From: Gaiella sp038230035
Lineage (GTDB): Bacteria > Actinomycetota > Thermoleophilia > Gaiellales > Gaiellaceae
Direction: 5' to 3'
Assembly (NCBI GenBank): GCA_038230035.1
Contig: JBBRNX010000009.1
Location: 1 to 64,000 of the forward strand
Length of the DNA: 64,000 nt
A program made the position numbers and the translations under genes. The notes under the pieces are model-generated. The model saw nothing but the letters and a program-made list of their open reading frames with translations. It ran no database searches and was not told where the DNA came from. Positions 33,156 to 41,403 of the stretch are shown here, piece after piece. How positions within the stretch are numbered: position 1 is the stretch's first letter; each line of letters opens with the position of its first letter.

Positions 33156-33826
33156 CGCTCGTTATCGCGCACCGCGGGGCGTCGTGGGACGAGCCCGAGA
33201 ACACGCTCCAGGCCGTCGAGCGCGCGATCGCCGTCGGCGCTGACTTCGTCGAGTTCGACGTCCAGTGCGCGAGTGACGGCGCGCTCGTCGTCTTCCACGA
33301 CTCCGTTCTCGACCGCCTGACACCACTCTCCGGCCCGCTCCGCCACAGGCCGCTCGCAGAGCTGCGCGAGGTCGGCATACCCACACTCGAGCAGGTTCTC
33401 GAGCTGACGAGAGACCGGATCGGGGTCATGGCCGAGCTGAAGAACCCACACCTCTACCGCCGCCACGACCTCGTCAACCGGACTGTCGCGCTCCTCGACC
33501 GCGACGCCGTTGTGATCTCGTTCAGCCGGTCGGCGCTGCTCGAAGCGCGTCGCGCAAGGCCGGAATTGCGCCTGCTGCAGCACGTCGGCTACGGCGTCTC
33601 GATCCGCGTCGCGGCCGCGTATGCCTGGGGCGTCGGCTTCGGCGACTCGCGCGTCACGCGACGAGGGCTCGCGAAAGCGCGCGCACTCGGACTTGCAACA
33701 ACCGTCTACACCGTGAACGAGACGGCGCGCATATTGGAACTCGAAGCGCTCCGCGTCGACGGGCTGTTCACTGATCGTCCAGATCTTGCGCGAGCGATGC
33801 TGCGTCCACGTCGTCAGGGAGGCTGA
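33152..33826 (+). CDS. Glycerophosphodiester phosphodiesterase
   Basis: A 224-residue TIM-barrel GDPD that hydrolyses glycerophosphodiesters to glycerol-3-phosphate and an alcohol. The catalytic entrance is IAHRGASWDEPENTLQAVERA, followed by VEFDVQCASDGALVVFHDSVLDR. MAELKN lies in the middle, and YTVNETARILELEALRVDGLFTD at the C-terminus. The GTG 33152 overlaps the kinase stop (GTGA). It has no signal peptide and is expected in the cytoplasm. Its 3' end overlaps the convergent potA-like gene by 59 bases. Confidence 0.93.
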   Translation: MTLVIAHRGASWDEPENTLQAVERAIAVGADFVEFDVQCASDGALVVFHDSVLDRLTPLSGPLRHRPLAELREVGIPTLEQVLELTRDRIGVMAELKNPHLYRRHDLVNRTVALLDRDAVVISFSRSALLEARRARPELRLLQHVGYGVSIRVAAAYAWGVGFGDSRVTRRGLAKARALGLATTVYTVNETARILELEALRVDGLFTDRPDLARAMLRPRRQGG

Positions 33827-34874
33827 GGAGACGAGGGCTGTCGGCCGGGAAGCGCGCGTGAACCCGAACACCGATGGCGAGAGCCCCGGACCGGGCCGTC
33901 GGAACATCCGCCGTCATCTCACCCGCCCCGGTGTCGAGCCTGACCCGCGTCACCGAGCCGAGGAACGTACGCGAGACGACCGAGCCGGCGAGGACGCCCT
34001 CCGGCACGGCACCGGCAGCGGCAGGCTCGACCTCGACTGTTTCCGGACGGACGAGCAGCATGACGCGCTCACCGCGAGGATGCCCCTTCGCCGCATCGAC
34101 GCGAACCTTCGCGCCGGCATACTCGACCGAAGCCTCGTCTGCGACGGTCGACGTGAGCCGGTTCATCGTGCCGATGAACTCCGCGACAAATGGCGTAGCC
34201 GGAGAACCGTACATCTCGCTCGGCGTCCCGACCTGCTCGATCCTCCCGCCGTACATCACCGCGACCCGGTCGGAGATAGACAGCGCCTCCTCCTGGTCGT
34301 GTGTGACGTAGATCGTGGTGATCCCGAGCTCGAGCTGGATGCGCCGGATCTCCTCGCGCAGCTGCACGCGCACCTTCGCGTCGAGCGCCGAGAGCGGCTC
34401 GTCGAGAAGCAGCACCTTCGGCTCGATCGCGAGTGAGCGCGCGAGAGCGACCCGCTGTTGCATACCGCCCGAGAGCTGGTGCGGATAGCGCTTCACGGCG
34501 TGGCTCAAGCCGACGAGTTCGAGCAGCTCGGCCACACGCTTCTGCCTGTCGTCGCGTGACTGCTTCCGCACCTTGAGGCCGAACTCCACGTTCTTCTCGG
34601 CGGTCATGTTCGGGAACAGGCTGTAGGCCTGGAAGACCATCCCCATGTCGCGACGGTTGGGCGGGACGTTCGAGATGTCCTTCCCATCCACGACGACGCG
34701 CCCGGACGTCGGACGGTCGAAGCCTGCGACGAGCCGCAGCGCAGTCGTCTTCCCGCATCCGGACGGGCCGAGCAGCGAGAGGAACTCGCCCTTGTCCAGC
34801 GTGACATTGATGCCTTTGAGCGCCTCGAAGTCACCGAACGACCTGCGCAGCTCCTGCAGCTCGACGTGCGGCAT
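33768..34874 (-). CDS. ABC transporter ATP-binding protein (PotA/spermidine-putrescine type)
   Basis: A 368-residue importer ATPase. Walker A is GPSGCGKTTALRL, the signature is LSGGMQQRVALARSL, Walker B is VLLLDEPLSALD, and a TOBE domain occupies about residues 275-360 (VMLLVRPETVEVEP). The ATG at 34874 shares a base with the upstream permease stop (TGATG) and gives the compact MPHVELQELRRSFGDF start. It is the last gene of a PotD-PotB-PotC-PotA-order operon. Its 3' end overlaps the convergent GDPD gene by 59 bases. Confidence 0.92.
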   Translation of the reverse strand: MPHVELQELRRSFGDFEALKGINVTLDKGEFLSLLGPSGCGKTTALRLVAGFDRPTSGRVVVDGKDISNVPPNRRDMGMVFQAYSLFPNMTAEKNVEFGLKVRKQSRDDRQKRVAELLELVGLSHAVKRYPHQLSGGMQQRVALARSLAIEPKVLLLDEPLSALDAKVRVQLREEIRRIQLELGITTIYVTHDQEEALSISDRVAVMYGGRIEQVGTPSEMYGSPATPFVAEFIGTMNRLTSTVADEASVEYAGAKVRVDAAKGHPRGERVMLLVRPETVEVEPAAAGAVPEGVLAGSVVSRTFLGSVTRVRLDTGAGEMTADVPTARSGALAIGVRVHARFPADSPRLLSLPDDVDAASLAQDLDDQ

Positions 34875-35671
34875 CAGCGACCACCTCCTCCTAGCTGGAC
34901 ACGGGTCGCGCCGCCCCTGCGACCGACGAGCAGGATCGAGCCCATCGCCGCCCACGTGATGCCGAAGCTCAGCAGCGTCAGGGCAGCCGCCGGGTACGCC
35001 TGCGTCTCGTTGACGTTCTCGATGTAGACGGGGAAGGTCTTGAACGCGGAGAGCGCCGCGATCGTGTACTCGCCCATCACGATCGCCAGGGTCAGGAACG
35101 CGCCACTCAGCGCTGCGACCTTGATGTTCGGAAGGATGACGCGGGCGAGCGTCGTGCGCCAGCTCGCACCCAGGTTCAGCGAGGCCTCGGTCAACGTGTG
35201 CACGTCGATCGCCCGGAAGCCAGCGTCGAGCGAGAAGAAGACGTACGGAAAGGCGAGGATCACGTAGGCGGCAGCGAGGAAGCCAAACGGCTTCGCGTAG
35301 AACCACTGCGGCGAGCCGCGGTAGAAGTTGAGGAGCCCGCCGACGAGGATGATCGGCGGCACGACGAACGGGACGAGCGCGAGGAAGCTGATCACCGCCC
35401 GCAGGCGAGGCAGCCTCAGGTGCACCCAGTAGATCGTCGGTACGAGCAGCAGCAGAGTGATCACGATCGTCTCGAGCGCGAGCTCGAACGAAAGCCGGAT
35501 CCGAGACCAGAAGACCGGGTCGTGCAGGATGAAGCCGTAGGCGGAGAGGCTGCAGCAGTTGCCCGTCTGCTTGTCCTTGATGCTGAACAGGAGCGTGGCG
35601 AGCAGCGGAATCAGGAAGTAGACCGCGGCAAGCACGATCCAGATCCACGCCGAGAGCGAGAAGCGCCTCAC
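34874..35671 (-). CDS. ABC transporter permease (PotC type)
   Basis: A 265-residue inner-membrane permease with six helices. The EAA-type loop is EASLNLGASWRTTLARVILP near residue 163, and the N-terminal helix is AWIWIVLAAVYFLIPLLATLLFS. The ETIVITLLLLVPTIYWVHLRLP stretch is the start of the MetI-type core. It pairs with the upstream PotB-type permease and is coupled to the ATPase gene. Confidence 0.92.
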   Translation of the reverse strand: MRRFSLSAWIWIVLAAVYFLIPLLATLLFSIKDKQTGNCCSLSAYGFILHDPVFWSRIRLSFELALETIVITLLLLVPTIYWVHLRLPRLRAVISFLALVPFVVPPIILVGGLLNFYRGSPQWFYAKPFGFLAAAYVILAFPYVFFSLDAGFRAIDVHTLTEASLNLGASWRTTLARVILPNIKVAALSGAFLTLAIVMGEYTIAALSAFKTFPVYIENVNETQAYPAAALTLLSFGITWAAMGSILLVGRRGGATRVQLGGGGR

Positions 35672-35681
35672 GCGACCGCCG

Positions 35682-36590
35682 TCATTTCGCCCACCGCGAG
35701 GCGCGCCGCTGGACTGGGATGTAGATCAACATCATCACCGCGAGCACGACGAACATGCCGAACGCGAGCGCCTGGGCCTCGTGCGGGTTCGACACGACAT
35801 TGCCGCTGATGTCGAAGCCGATCGTGATCGGGACGAGGTGCACGGACTGACCGGTGGTCAGCCCATAGGCCGTCGCGTACGCCGCGAAGGAGTTGCCGAA
35901 GAGCAGGATCAGCGTGCTGATGATCGACGGCAGCAGGACCGGCAGCCCGACGTAGCGCCAGTACTGGAACGAGCTCGCCCCGAGATTCGAGGTCGCCTCG
36001 CGCCACTCGCGACGCAGGCCGTCGATTGCCGGTGCGATGACGAGGATCATCAGCGGAATCTGGAAGTAGAGGTAGACGACCTCGACGCCGGTCTTGCCGT
36101 AGATCGTGAAACCGTGCTGGTACAGCGAATAGTGGAGCTGGTTCTGCAGGAACACGGTGACGATCCCGAGTACGCCGAGGGTGGAGATGAAAGCGAACGC
36201 CAGCGGGATGCCACCGAAGTTCGCCGCCACGCCGGAGAAGGTCGTGAGCGCCGAGCGGATCCAGCGCGGCGTTCCTTCCCTGATCGCCGCGTACGCGATC
36301 AGCACTCCAAAAAGAGCGCCGAGGCCTGCGGTGACGAGGCTGACCTCGATGCTGGTCTTGTAGTCATCGCGGAGGTTGGGATTGTGAATCACGTCGGACA
36401 GGTTCGAGAGCGTGGCGCCGCCGTGCGCTCCCTTGAACGCTCCGACCAGCACCTCCCCGGCCGGCAGGAACAGGAAGAGCAGCGTGTACGCGAAGAATGG
36501 GACGACGACGAGCCAGGCGAGCGGCAGCCGCCTCCGGCCGGGCCTCGTGCCCGGCCGGAGCTCGCCGACTGCTGCAACGTCTGTTGCCAC
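35682..36590 (-). CDS. ABC transporter permease (PotB type)
   Basis: A 302-residue inner-membrane permease with about six helices. The N-terminal cytoplasmic tail is rich in Arg and Pro, followed by LPLAWLVVVPFFAYTLLFLF. The EAA loop is EATSNLGASSFQYWRYVGLP near residue 210. LITAGLGALFGVLIAYAAIR-like sequence forms the start of the core. It is 10 bases upstream of the PotC-type gene. With PotC it should form the membrane channel. Confidence 0.92.
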   Translation of the reverse strand: MATDVAAVGELRPGTRPGRRRLPLAWLVVVPFFAYTLLFLFLPAGEVLVGAFKGAHGGATLSNLSDVIHNPNLRDDYKTSIEVSLVTAGLGALFGVLIAYAAIREGTPRWIRSALTTFSGVAANFGGIPLAFAFISTLGVLGIVTVFLQNQLHYSLYQHGFTIYGKTGVEVVYLYFQIPLMILVIAPAIDGLRREWREATSNLGASSFQYWRYVGLPVLLPSIISTLILLFGNSFAAYATAYGLTTGQSVHLVPITIGFDISGNVVSNPHEAQALAFGMFVVLAVMMLIYIPVQRRASRWAK

Positions 36591-36630
36591 CGGCCCTAGG
36601 TTTCGACCGGCGTCATGCGGTTGCCCAGAT

Positions 36631-37812
36631 TCAAATGTTGGGCCACTGGGCGAGGATCAATGCCTTCGAGTCCGCGTTCTGCTTGGCGGTCGCGAACTTC
36701 AACTTCGAGTACAGCGCTGGCGACGGCAACGCCTTCAGCAACGCTGCGGGAATGACCTTCCGCTTCACTAGGTCGGGGAAGCGCGTCGGATGCGCGAATC
36801 CCTTGAGGAACAGCAACTGTCCCTGGTCGGAGTAGAGGAACTCCTGCCACAGTCGAGCCGCCCACGGGTGCGGAGCCGTAGCGCTGATCGCCTGGCAGTA
36901 GTACGCGCCGTACACCCCGTCCGCCGGAATGGTCGCCGTCCACTTCGCCGCGGGGAACTCCCCGGTGTAGACGAGGTTCAGGTAGTCCCAGTCGATCACG
37001 ATCGGCGTCTGCCCCGAGGCGACCGTCTGCGGCGAGCCACCAACCGGGATGAAGTTCCCGACCGACTTCAACTTCTTGAAGAAGTCGATCCCCGGCTGGA
37101 CGTTGTTGAGCGAACCACCGTGCGCAAGCGCTGCCGCGAAGACGCCGGCGCGGGCCGAGCCCGACGTCAGCGGGCTGCCGTTCAAGGCAACCTGGTTCTT
37201 GTACTCCGGCTTGAGCAGGTCGGCGAACGTCTTCGGGGCGTTCTTGACGATGTTCCCGTTCGAGCCGATCGAGATCGCACCGTAGTAGTCGCCGAGCCAG
37301 AGGCCGCGGGTGTCCTTCTGCGAACGCGGCACGGTCCTGTAGTTGGTCGTGTAGTACCTCGCGTACAGCCCCTCGTTCGCACCGTCGATCGCAAATGGCG
37401 GGCTGACGTCGACGACGTCCGGCTGACGCGAGTCGCCCTTGAGGTCGCGAAGAGCCTGGTTCTCCTGCGCCGAGCTGCCCTGGTCGTTCTGCTCGTCCAT
37501 CGAGAGGCCGTACTTCTTCTTGAAGGTCGAGATCACCTCGCCGTAGTTCGACCAGTCGTGCGGCAGGGCAATGACGTTGAGCTTGCCCTCCTTCTTCGCC
37601 TCCTTGACGATCTCCGCCAGAGTCACCTTCCGGCCGATGAGCGGTGGAGCTGCGAGCACCTTCTGGCGTGCTGCGAGCGCGGCTGCCGGCGTCGACAGGA
37701 TCGTCAGGCCGGCTCCGGCCGCAAGACCCCGCTTGAGCAGCTTCCGCCGGTCGAGCGTGTCTTCGTCGAGCCTGCGCAGGAACTCGTACTCCTGCTCTTG
37801 AAAATCTTCCAT
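36631..37812 (-). CDS. ABC transporter substrate-binding protein (polyamine/Fe/thiamine-like cluster), Tat signal
   Basis: A 393-residue periplasmic-binding protein, first gene of the operon. Residues about 20-50 form a twin-arginine-like signal (TLDRRKLLKRGLAAGAGLTI), with an unusually long acidic N-terminus before it. The mature part is of the extracellular solute-binding type 1 family: VISTFKKKYGLSMD, DVVDVSPPFAI, PKTFADLLKPEYKNQVAL, GQTPIVIDWDYLN, TIPADGVYGAYYCQAISATA. Polyamines are the common ligand of this transporter class, but phosphonates, 2-aminoethylphosphonate or similar ligands fit too. A purine-rich RBS precedes the start. Confidence 0.87.
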   Translation of the reverse strand: MEDFQEQEYEFLRRLDEDTLDRRKLLKRGLAAGAGLTILSTPAAALAARQKVLAAPPLIGRKVTLAEIVKEAKKEGKLNVIALPHDWSNYGEVISTFKKKYGLSMDEQNDQGSSAQENQALRDLKGDSRQPDVVDVSPPFAIDGANEGLYARYYTTNYRTVPRSQKDTRGLWLGDYYGAISIGSNGNIVKNAPKTFADLLKPEYKNQVALNGSPLTSGSARAGVFAAALAHGGSLNNVQPGIDFFKKLKSVGNFIPVGGSPQTVASGQTPIVIDWDYLNLVYTGEFPAAKWTATIPADGVYGAYYCQAISATAPHPWAARLWQEFLYSDQGQLLFLKGFAHPTRFPDLVKRKVIPAALLKALPSPALYSKLKFATAKQNADSKALILAQWPNI

Positions 37813-37904
37813 CTGCCTTCTGCCCTCCTGTTGGAGTCACCGATTGCGTCGATAGTACGCCCCTGCGGTCGGACGCAACGTACTCCTCTCACACTCCCGA
37901 AATG

Positions 37905-37931
37905 TTTTCAAGGGGTGACAACCTTGTGAAA
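37905..37931. promoter_or_regulatory. Imperfect inverted repeat between divergent genes
   Basis: TTTTCAAGG (37905-37913) and CCTTGTGAAA (37922-37931) are near-complementary, allowing one gap. They lie between the transporter operon and the PHP gene, a plausible regulator site. Confidence 0.3.
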
Positions 37932-37942
37932 GGCTGCGGCGG

Positions 37943-38878
37943 ATGACCGATCCCTGGCAAGAACCCGGCGACTGGCTGCGTTGTGCGCTGCACGCGCACA
38001 CCACAAACTCCGACGGCGAGCTCGCACCGCGCGGCCTCGTCGAGCACTACGCGCGCGCAGGCTACGACGTTCTCGCCATCACCGATCACTGGGCGCGGAC
38101 CGACGCCGAGCCGGTCGGCGACCTGCTCGTCATACCGAGCGTCGAGCTGAACTGCATCCTCCCCGATCCGATCGGCGGGGCGCGCGACGGCCATGTCCTC
38201 GGCTTTGGAATCTCGTGCGAGCCATCGGAGCTCGCCGCGCTGGGCGCCGAGTACGCCGATCTCGCCCGAACAGCCGACTGGATCGTGGTGCACGGCGGTA
38301 TCGCCTACCTCGCGCATCCGTACTGGACAGGCGCGGTCCCGGGCCGGCTCGACCTACCGCCGAACGTCGTCCGGATCGAGGTCTTCAACGCTGGCTGCGA
38401 GCTCGAGGTCGGGCGTGGGCTTTCGAGCGTCCACTGGGACGAACTTCTCGAAACCGGCCGCCTGTGCCCGGCGATTGCGACCGACGACTCCCATCACCCC
38501 GGCTTCGACTCCGACCAGGCGTGGACGTGGGTGCGTTCAGCCGAGCGATCGGCTCCTGCCGTGCTCGCCGCCCTCAGCTTCGGCTCGTTCTACGGCTCGA
38601 ACGGGCCTCTGCTCCACGACGTCCAGCGCGACGGCGACACGATCGAGGTGCATTGCAGCCCGTGCCGCGCGGTCACACTCGTATCAGGGAAGTCGACGGG
38701 TGCCGCGGTCAACGCCGGTCGGCTCGGTTACCGCCACGGCGGCAGTGTGCTGACGACGGACGACGCCGGGCTTGTGACGGCGGCGCGACTCTCGATCCCG
38801 CAGGGCGCCAGGCACCTGCGCGTCGAGGTCACAGATGCGATCGGACGAAAGGCGTGGGCGAATCCGATCGCGGTATGA
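37943..38878 (+). CDS. PHP-domain phosphoesterase
   Basis: A 311-residue PHP-fold metal-dependent phosphoesterase. Metal-binding motifs are visible in order: LHAHTTNSDGE (HxH), VLAITDHW, VIPSVELN, VVHGGIAYLAHPYW, and ATDDSHHPGFD (DxH) near residue 180. The C-terminal ~90 residues (about 220-311) form a beta-rich accessory region (IEVHCSPCRAVTLVSGKS). It probably acts on a phosphodiester or phosphate ester in the cytoplasm. It is divergent from the Pot-type transporter, which may be a functional link to a phosphorylated or phosphonate nutrient. Confidence 0.87.
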   Translation: MTDPWQEPGDWLRCALHAHTTNSDGELAPRGLVEHYARAGYDVLAITDHWARTDAEPVGDLLVIPSVELNCILPDPIGGARDGHVLGFGISCEPSELAALGAEYADLARTADWIVVHGGIAYLAHPYWTGAVPGRLDLPPNVVRIEVFNAGCELEVGRGLSSVHWDELLETGRLCPAIATDDSHHPGFDSDQAWTWVRSAERSAPAVLAALSFGSFYGSNGPLLHDVQRDGDTIEVHCSPCRAVTLVSGKSTGAAVNAGRLGYRHGGSVLTTDDAGLVTAARLSIPQGARHLRVEVTDAIGRKAWANPIAV

Positions 38879-38889
38879 CGGTGTCCGCC

Positions 38890-40194
38890 TCAGCCGCCCG
38901 AGCCCGAGCCTGAGCCCGAGCCCGAGCCCGAGCCTGATCCACTACCGTCGCTTGACCCGTCCGAGCCTGACCCGTCCGAGCCGGACCCGTCCGAGCCTGA
39001 CCCGTCCGAGCCGGCGCTTCCGCGCCCGGATGAATCCCCGGCTACTGAGTCCCCGGCTACCTCGGTCGGCGCCACATCGTTCGGTTCTGGTTCGGTCGGA
39101 GCAGCAGCGGGTGCGTCCGTCGGCGTGGGATCAGGGGCGGCCTCCGGCGGAGGCGCACCGCCGGCGAACGTCGTAACGCCGCCTCCGTCGCCTGCCGTCG
39201 GCGGGTCAGCGGTAGGAACCTCGCCTGGATCAGCCGGAGGTGGATTGCCGGTCTTCGGGCTGGGCGAAACTGACGGAACGGCAGTGGGTACGTCGCTTGA
39301 CGGGACTGCCGGAGTAACTGACCGTGATACGCGAACCTCCGGGCGTTCCGACGCTCTCGCCTCCAAGGGCCTTACGGCGCGTGGCCGCACCGCCAAAGAC
39401 CGCAGCGGCTGGGCGGCGACGCGCTGCGGCGTCGTGCGAGAGACGGTGGTCGGAGCAGCATCATTTCCGGCCGGCGGCGCGTCGCGATCAAGCCCTGCCG
39501 ACCCGGCGACGACGAGCACCGCACCGGCGCCGGCAGCCGCGAGCTTCGCCGCGATCGGAAGCGACGCGAGTCTGGCCAGCGTCCCTGCCGCCGGCTGATC
39601 GAATCCCGGAATCAGGCGGGCGAGTTGCTCGCGCAGCGCAACCGGAACGAGAAGGCCGTTGACTGCCTGCAACGCCCGACGGAGGCCCGTTCGCGCGCGA
39701 AACAAGAGCGAGTCGACAGCCGGCTCGGTCACGCCGAGCGTCAGGGCCAACTCACCGTAAGAGAGGCCCGCAGACTCGCGCAGCATGAACGCCTCCCGCT
39801 GCGGACGTGAGAGCGACTCGAGACCAGCGCGGAGAGCGGCGAAGTCTGCGTTCCGGGCGGCTGCCTCGAGCGGATCAGCGTCGGTAGACGGCACCTCCTG
39901 CACCGCGAGCTCCAATGCGAGCGGCTCGCGCATCCGGCGTTTGATCCTCAGCCAGCACTCGTTGCGCGCAATCGCGGCGAGCCACGCCGCCGGCTCGCGC
40001 GGTACCGCCCCGCCGAGCAAGCTGCGATACGCCGAGAGGAACGACTGCTGAGCGGCGTCCTCCGCCTCGGTCACGTCTCGGAGCAGGAAGCGGCAGAGAC
40101 CGAGGATCGTCCGACCATGGGCCTCATACAGCGCAGCGACCCGGACGCCTGCGTCCGGGTCGCTCGCCGCAGATGTCTCGGGGCTAGTCGTCAC
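38890..40194 (-). CDS. ECF-type RNA polymerase sigma factor with membrane segment and Ser/Gly/Pro tail
   Basis: A 434-residue protein. Residues about 20-180 are an ECF sigma factor: region 2 is ALYEAHGRTILGLCRFLLRD-like with DVTEAEDAAQQSFLSAYRSL, and region 4 is LSRPQREAFMLRESAGLSYG followed by LGVTEPAVDSLLFRARTGLRRAL. Residues about 225-245 (LPIAAKLAAAGAGAVLVVAG) form a hydrophobic helix. The remaining ~190 residues are disordered, Pro/Thr/Ala-rich, and end in Asp-Gly-Ser repeats. The start is taken as GTG 40194, overlapping the upstream gene's stop; GTG 40200 is possible. A membrane-tethered sigma factor is implied. Confidence 0.82.
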   Translation of the reverse strand: MTTSPETSAASDPDAGVRVAALYEAHGRTILGLCRFLLRDVTEAEDAAQQSFLSAYRSLLGGAVPREPAAWLAAIARNECWLRIKRRMREPLALELAVQEVPSTDADPLEAAARNADFAALRAGLESLSRPQREAFMLRESAGLSYGELALTLGVTEPAVDSLLFRARTGLRRALQAVNGLLVPVALREQLARLIPGFDQPAAGTLARLASLPIAAKLAAAGAGAVLVVAGSAGLDRDAPPAGNDAAPTTVSRTTPQRVAAQPLRSLAVRPRAVRPLEARASERPEVRVSRSVTPAVPSSDVPTAVPSVSPSPKTGNPPPADPGEVPTADPPTAGDGGGVTTFAGGAPPPEAAPDPTPTDAPAAAPTEPEPNDVAPTEVAGDSVAGDSSGRGSAGSDGSGSDGSGSDGSGSDGSSDGSGSGSGSGSGSGSGSGG

Positions 40195-41281
40195 CGCCAC
40201 CTCTGCCGCCGCCATCGTCGCCCCCGCCGCCCGAGCCGGATCCGGAGCCGCCGGAGTCGCCGCCCGAGCCGCTGCCGCCCCCGTCGTCGCCACCGGAGGA
40301 GCCAGAGCCGGAGCCATCGTCGCCCTGCTCCTGTCCCTTGACGTCGAGCTTGACGAGCGTCACCACGCCGTTCGCGCTGATTCCTTTGGCTTCGACGCGA
40401 GTCCCCGCAGTGAGGATCGGCAGCGTCATGCCAGGACCGGCGACGAACGTGGTCTGGTTACCGGCGTTGTCGGCCACTACCACCTGGGTCGCGGTCGAGC
40501 TCACGACCGTCCCCTCGACCTCGACCTCCTGACCCTGACCGGCCTGGCCGTTGTCGTCGCCTTGGTCGTCGCCGCCCTGGTTGTCGCCAGGCTCCACGGC
40601 CGGCTCCGACTGGAACTCGTCGACCGACACGAGCGTGAAGGCGTTGTTTGCATCGACGGAGACCGTGAGCTCGACCTCATCGCCCACTGCGAGCGCCGGC
40701 GGCAGCGTGACTGCCCCGAGCCCGATCGTCACGGGGAGCCCTTCGACGTTCACGACGAAGGGGGAGAGCGTGACGACCTTGCCTTCGACCTCGACGGTGC
40801 CGGTCGTGCTGAGTGCCGATGCCGAGGTCTCGCGGACTTTGCCGCCGGCGAACGAGACGCCGAACCTGGCGACAGTCCCAGGTGCAAGACCTCGTGCAGA
40901 AAGGGAGCGCTTCGCCGCGCGACGCTGGATCGCGATCACGCTTCGGCCCGTCGAGACGAGCGTCCGAGTGGCCAGCCGCCGAACGATGACGCCCCGCACG
41001 GTCGCGACTCGTGCGTGGCCGACGACGCGGAGCTTCGAGGAGCGGATGGTCCCGTCCCTCAGGAGCGTTCCACCGACCGACACTCGGTCGCCGAGTCGCG
41101 CTGCTGACAGTCGAGCGTGGACGGTGCGCGCCAGGCCGGAGCGGCCGGCGACGACGAGCGTCCCTCGACCCGCCTCCTTCGCGACGACAACGCCCGTCAC
41201 TGTCATTCCTGCGGCATGCGCTGCGGTCGGTACGGCGGCTGCGGCCAAAGCGGCCATCGACAGGATGAGTCTCTTTCGCAC
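40184..41281 (-). CDS. DUF5666 domain-containing exported protein
   Basis: A 365-residue exported protein with signal peptide RKRLILSMAALAAAAVPTAAHAA and repeated DUF5666-like beta-barrel (OB-like) units: VTGVVVAKEAGRGTLVVAGR, VEGKVVTLSPFVVNVEGLP and VEGTVVSSTATQVVVADNAG. The C-terminal ~50 residues are a Gly/Ser/Asp-rich linker. The GTG at 41281 is supported by GAGGAG seven bases upstream. Its 3' end overlaps the sigma-factor start, so the two are coupled; it may be an external partner or target of that sigma factor. Confidence 0.82.
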   Translation of the reverse strand: MRKRLILSMAALAAAAVPTAAHAAGMTVTGVVVAKEAGRGTLVVAGRSGLARTVHARLSAARLGDRVSVGGTLLRDGTIRSSKLRVVGHARVATVRGVIVRRLATRTLVSTGRSVIAIQRRAAKRSLSARGLAPGTVARFGVSFAGGKVRETSASALSTTGTVEVEGKVVTLSPFVVNVEGLPVTIGLGAVTLPPALAVGDEVELTVSVDANNAFTLVSVDEFQSEPAVEPGDNQGGDDQGDDNGQAGQGQEVEVEGTVVSSTATQVVVADNAGNQTTFVAGPGMTLPILTAGTRVEAKGISANGVVTLVKLDVKGQEQGDDGSGSGSSGGDDGGGSGSGGDSGGSGSGSGGGGDDGGGRGGGDD

Positions 41282-41403
41282 GGAAGCTCCTCTGGGAGTA
41301 GTACCGGCCGACGGCTCGGTCGGTTCACTAGACAAGAGCGGCTGTGGCCGGAAAACCTGCGCACCCGGACGGGGGATCCGCCAGAACGGATGTCTCGGCG
41401 AGC

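Noticed and set aside
38880..39030. CRISPR-like repeats
   Set aside because: The short units are contiguous and encode the Asp-Gly-Ser tail of the sigma protein; there are no spacers and no cas genes.
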